Assembly (NCBI GenBank): GCA_903932865.1
Contig: CAIZHQ010000001.1
Span: 1-64,000, forward strand
DNA length: 64,000 bases
Direction of reading: 5' to 3'
From: an uncultured Burkholderiales bacterium
Lineage (GTDB): Bacteria > Pseudomonadota > Gammaproteobacteria > Burkholderiales > Burkholderiaceae_C
Shown here: positions 60,953 to 64,000 of the stretch, in pieces
Layout of the letters: every line of letters begins with the position of its first letter
How positions within the stretch are numbered: position 1 is the stretch's first letter
Made by a program: the position numbers and the translations under genes
Notes under the pieces: model-generated
Seen by the model: only the letters and a program-made list of their open reading frames with translations
The model's database searches: none
What the model was told of the DNA's origin: nothing

Positions 60953-63900
60953 TCAAACCCTCGCGAGCACCGGCCCCAGCGCCACACCTGTGTGCGTACC
61001 CAAAAGCACCAAGGCCTCGGGCGTCATGGCCGCCACAATACGGCCTCCGGCGTTGCCGCCCTCCGGCCCCAGGTCAATCACCCAGTCGGCCTCGGCGATC
61101 ACATCCAGGTCGTGCTCGATCACGATGACACTGTGGCCCGCATTCACCAGGCGGTGCAGAACGCTGATGAGCTTGTCCACGTCGGCCATGTGCAGGCCCA
61201 CGGTGGGCTCGTCCAGTACGTACAAGGTGTGCGGGGCTTTTTTGCCGCGCTTGCCCACCTCGTCGCGCACCTTGGTCAGCTCGGTCACCAGCTTGATGCG
61301 CTGCGCTTCACCACCGCTCAATGTCGGTGAAGGCTGTCCCAGGGTCAGGTAACCCAGGCCCACATCTTTGAGCAACTGCAGCGGGTGCGCGATGCTGGGC
61401 ATGCTGGCAAAAAAGCCCACCGCCTCATCCACTTCCATCTGCAGCACATCGCCAATGCTCTTGCCCCGCCAAGTCACGGCCAAGGTCTCGGGGTTGAAGC
61501 GGGCACCTCGGCAGGTTTCGCAGTGCACTTTCACATCCGGCAAGAAACTCATCTCGATGGTGCGCATGCCCTGGCCTTCGCAACTGGGGCAACGGCCTTC
61601 GCCGGTGTTGAAGCTAAAGCGCCCGGCGGCATAGCCGCGCGCTTTGGCCTCCAGGGTTTCGGCAAACAGCTTGCGGATCGTGTCCCAAAAGCCGATGTAA
61701 GTGGCCGGGCACGAACGCGGTGTTTTGCCAATCGGCGTTTGGTCGACTTCCAGCACCCGGTCAATCGTCTCAAAGCCTTGCACATCGCTGCACGCGGTCA
61801 AGGCCACGCGCTGGCCAGCGTCTTGCGCGGTGCGCCCAGCAAAGGTCGAGCGCTGGCTGACCAGCGCTTGCACATTGGCCAGCAACACATCGCGGGCCAA
61901 GGTGGACTTGCCCGAACCGCTGACGCCTGTGACAGCCACCAAACGCTTGAGCGGCACTTGCACATCGACTTGGCGCAGGTTGTGCAGGTTGGCACCTGTC
62001 AAGGTGAGCCATTGCAGAGGAACCGCCGCTGTCTCTGCAGCTTCTGCGTGGGGCGGTGGCGTGGGCGCCGATTTTGGCGTACCCCCGCCGTATGAGGCGC
62101 CCGCGCCACCGCCCCACAAAGAAGCATCCACGAAACGACGCAACTGCATCGGATGCTTCATCGCATGCAGCAAATAGCGCCCGGTTTGTGAATCGGCAGA
62201 AGCCGTGATGTCGGCCACGGATCCCTCGGCCACCAAGCGGCCGCCGCGTTTGCCCGCGCTCGGACCGATGTCGATGATGTGGTCGGCGCGGCGGATGGTG
62301 TCTTCGTCGTGCTCCACCACCACCAGCGTGTTGCCCTTGTCGCTCAGGCTTTGCAAAGCGTTGAGCAAAATCCGGTTGTCGCGGGCATGCAGGCCAATGG
62401 TCGGCTCGTCCAGCACATAGCACACCCCTTGCAAGTTGCTGCCCAGTTGCGCGGCCAAGCGGATGCGCTGCGCCTCACCGCCAGAGAGTGTGGGCGCGCC
62501 CCGGTCGAGCGTCAGGTAACCCAGCCCCACCTCTTCCAAAAACTCCAGGCGGCTTTGGATCTCGGGCACCAGGTCGCGGGCAATGTCGGCATCGCGGCCC
62601 GTGAGGTGCAAGTTTTGCACCCACTGCCGTACATCGTTCACCGACAAACTGGCGATGTCGGTGATGCGCCAACCCTGGCCAGGGGCCGCGCCCAGCCGCA
62701 CGGCACGCGCCGTGGCGTTCAGGCGGGTGCCTTCGCAACGGGGGCAAGCCACGTTGGCCAGGTCGTCGATCTCAGGCTCGGCAAAAGTTTGCTCGCGGCC
62801 CTTGTTTTTATCGTCTTGCACCGAATCGTCAAAAACAGAACGTTCATCTTTGTTGAGCTTGACGCCCGTGCCCACACAGTCGGGGCACCAGCCATGTTTG
62901 CTGTTGTACGAGAACAAACGCGGGTCGAGTTCGGCATAAGACGTGGCGCAAGCTGGACAAGCACGCAAGGTCGAAAACACGCGGTGCTGCCCGATGCGGG
63001 CGGTGGACTCGCCGCTGAACATGGCCTCACGCAAGCCGTCCAGATCGCTCAAGACATGCACCACGCCTTTGCCGTGCTCCAGAGTTTTGGTCAGGGCTTG
63101 GCGCAGCGCTGTCTCATGGGTGGGCAGCACATCCAGGCTGGCCACCGGCAGCTCGATGTTGTGCTCTTTGAAGCGGTCGATGCGCGGAAAACCTTGTGTA
63201 GGCAAAAACTCGCCATCCACGCGCAAGTGGGTGTAGCCACGCGGCCGCGCCCAATCGGCCAGCTCGGTGTAAACGCCTTTGCGGTTGACGACCAGCGGGG
63301 CCAACAGGCCAATGTGCTGCCCACGGAACTGCGTCATCAGCTGCGCGATGATGCTGTCGGGCGTTTGCGGTTGCACGGGCGTGTTGTCGTGCACGCAATG
63401 CTGGATGCCCAGCTTGACATACAGCAGGCGCAAGAAATGCCAGACCTCGGTGGTCGTGCCGACGGTGGATTTGCGGCCGCCGCGTGACAGTCGCTGCTCA
63501 ATGGCCACGGTGGGCGGGATGCCGTACACCGCATCGACCTCGGGGCGGCCTGCAGGCTGCACGATGGCGCGGGCATAGGCGTTGAGGCTTTCCAAATAAC
63601 GACGCTGGCCTTCGTTGAACAAGATGTCAAACGCCAGCGTGGATTTTCCCGAACCACTGACGCCCGTGACCACGTTGAACTTGCCGCGCGGAATGTCCAC
63701 GCTCAGGTTTTTGAGGTTGTGTTCTTTGGCGTTGATGATTTGGATGTTGTTGTTGCGCACAGGGGCGCGCCGAGCGGCTGGGGCAATTGAGCCAGCACCA
63801 ACCCCACCACGAACCTTTGCCAGCGAGGCTGCGGTGTCAGCGGGTGACGATTTGGGCGTACCCCCGCCGTATGAGGAACCCGCCGACACCGCAGCCTCGC

Positions 63901-64000
63901 CCCCATAGATACTCAAACGCTCAGCAACACCAAACACCTCCCCCATGGACTCAGCGTACTCACGCAGCGCCAACCCCGTGTGAGAGGTCGCGTGTTGGCG
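60953..64000 (-). CDS. uvrA: Tandem (double-length) UvrA, C-terminal UvrA unit; 5' part outside the window
   Basis: UvrA is the DNA-damage-sensing ATPase of nucleotide excision repair. The frame is open to base 64000, giving 1015 residues of a longer protein. The first residues ([11 protein letters not shown]) resemble the end of a complete UvrA; after a linker an entire second UvrA follows: Walker [12 protein letters not shown] near 63650, the zinc module [11 protein letters not shown]...CPDC near 62900, [11 protein letters not shown] near 62480, a second [11 protein letters not shown] near 61910, the zinc finger CPSCEGQG...CETC near 61540 and [11 protein letters not shown] near 61310. Fused UvrA proteins of about 1900 residues occur in Burkholderiales. 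The linkers repeat SYGGGTPKS. Confidence 0.9.
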   Translation of the reverse strand, partial: RQHATSHTGLALREYAESMGEVFGVAERLSIYGGEAAVSAGSSYGGGTPKSSPADTAASLAKVRGGVGAGSIAPAARRAPVRNNNIQIINAKEHNLKNLSVDIPRGKFNVVTGVSGSGKSTLAFDILFNEGQRRYLESLNAYARAIVQPAGRPEVDAVYGIPPTVAIEQRLSRGGRKSTVGTTTEVWHFLRLLYVKLGIQHCVHDNTPVQPQTPDSIIAQLMTQFRGQHIGLLAPLVVNRKGVYTELADWARPRGYTHLRVDGEFLPTQGFPRIDRFKEHNIELPVASLDVLPTHETALRQALTKTLEHGKGVVHVLSDLDGLREAMFSGESTARIGQHRVFSTLRACPACATSYAELDPRLFSYNSKHGWCPDCVGTGVKLNKDERSVFDDSVQDDKNKGREQTFAEPEIDDLANVACPRCEGTRLNATARAVRLGAAPGQGWRITDIASLSVNDVRQWVQNLHLTGRDADIARDLVPEIQSRLEFLEEVGLGYLTLDRGAPTLSGGEAQRIRLAAQLGSNLQGVCYVLDEPTIGLHARDNRILLNALQSLSDKGNTLVVVEHDEDTIRRADHIIDIGPSAGKRGGRLVAEGSVADITASADSQTGRYLLHAMKHPMQLRRFVDASLWGGGAGASYGGGTPKSAPTPPPHAEAAETAAVPLQWLTLTGANLHNLRQVDVQVPLKRLVAVTGVSGSGKSTLARDVLLANVQALVSQRSTFAGRTAQDAGQRVALTACSDVQGFETIDRVLEVDQTPIGKTPRSCPATYIGFWDTIRKLFAETLEAKARGYAAGRFSFNTGEGRCPSCEGQGMRTIEMSFLPDVKVHCETCRGARFNPETLAVTWRGKSIGDVLQMEVDEAVGFFASMPSIAHPLQLLKDVGLGYLTLGQPSPTLSGGEAQRIKLVTELTKVRDEVGKRGKKAPHTLYVLDEPTVGLHMADVDKLISVLHRLVNAGHSVIVIEHDLDVIAEADWVIDLGPEGGNAGGRIVAAMTPEALVLLGTHTGVALGPVLARV
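62069..62097 (-). repeat. Intragenic repeat copy A in uvrA (linker coding)
   Basis: This 29-base segment differs by one base from 63848-63876; 22 bases (62076-62097) are identical. It encodes [11 protein letters not shown] in the inter-domain linker of the last UvrA unit. Confidence 0.8.
63848..63876 (-). repeat. Intragenic repeat copy B in uvrA (linker coding)
   Basis: This is the partner of the segment at 62069-62097, in the same orientation and reading frame. It encodes [11 protein letters not shown] in the linker joining the first and second UvrA units. Confidence 0.8.

Noticed and set aside
63974..64000. Treating the codon at 63973 as the start of a normal-length uvrA
   Set aside because: The frame stays open to the window edge and the residues before it continue the UvrA C-terminal signature, so the gene begins outside the window.
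1..64000. tRNA or rRNA genes, CRISPR arrays, insertion sequences, integrases, prophage or plasmid functions
   Set aside because: Reading both strands gave no cloverleaf, repeat-spacer pattern, transposase or phage gene that I could support.

Overview
The window looks like an ordinary, gene-dense stretch of a betaproteobacterial chromosome. The best match is Burkholderiales, probably Comamonadaceae (a Limnohabitans/Rhodoferax/Acidovorax-like organism). This is inferred from the high-GC codon use, the hemE-priA pairing, the lptD-surA-rsmA gene order, an SAH riboswitch in front of ahcY-tlyA-metF, Bug-type periplasmic binding proteins, and a tandem (double-length) UvrA. I see no rRNA, tRNA, CRISPR array, insertion sequence, integrase or prophage gene. 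The genus cannot be fixed from sequence reading alone.

Layout. 1-9.3 kb: end of hemE, priA, an auxin-efflux-type carrier, rep helicase with an overlapping lipoprotein, then a TonB energiser operon (tonB-exbB-exbD-exbD) closed by a bidirectional terminator. 9.3-19.7 kb: a minus-strand cluster of an acyl-CoA ligase, a complete Liv-type ABC importer (livG-H-M-K-F), a PaaK-like ligase and a Bug-type binding protein, with a divergent Crp/Fnr-type regulator and a perfect palindrome between them. It reads as a carboxylic (perhaps aromatic) acid uptake-and-activation module. 19.8-24.8 kb: a periplasmic sorbosone-dehydrogenase-like enzyme overlapping a dihaem cytochrome c, then an rRNA pseudouridine synthase and htpG. 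24.8-35.6 kb: two MFS carriers, a dipeptide-type binding protein divergent from an amidohydrolase, a hydroxyacyl-CoA dehydrogenase/crotonase/SrkA-like kinase string, and a TonB-dependent receptor. 35.8-45.1 kb: a NodIJ-like exporter, psd, a Rieske oxygenase, murU, pepP, a MOSC protein and malic enzyme.

45.2-46.4 kb: a secreted guanyl-specific RNase (RNase Sa/barnase type) followed by a barstar-type inhibitor, boxed in by hairpins. This is the most accessory-looking item in the window. 46.4-52.9 kb: rsmA, surA and lptD on the minus strand, divergent from amgK and rsmE. 52.9-57.1 kb: an SAH riboswitch and the methyl-cycle genes ahcY-tlyA-metF, then a HAD phosphatase. 57.1-59.5 kb: a WbaP-like sugar-phosphate transferase and a rhamnosyltransferase-like GT2. 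59.7-64 kb: a class I methyltransferase, a REP-like palindrome, and the C-terminal ~1015 residues of a tandem UvrA running off the right edge.

Functional themes: envelope biogenesis and peptidoglycan recycling (lptD, surA, amgK, murU, psd, wbaP); DNA repair and replication restart (priA, rep, uvrA); methyl-cycle control (riboswitch, ahcY, metF, with the methyltransferases tlyA, rsmA and rsmE nearby); and organic-acid scavenging (Liv/ligase module, Bug proteins, beta-oxidation-type enzymes).
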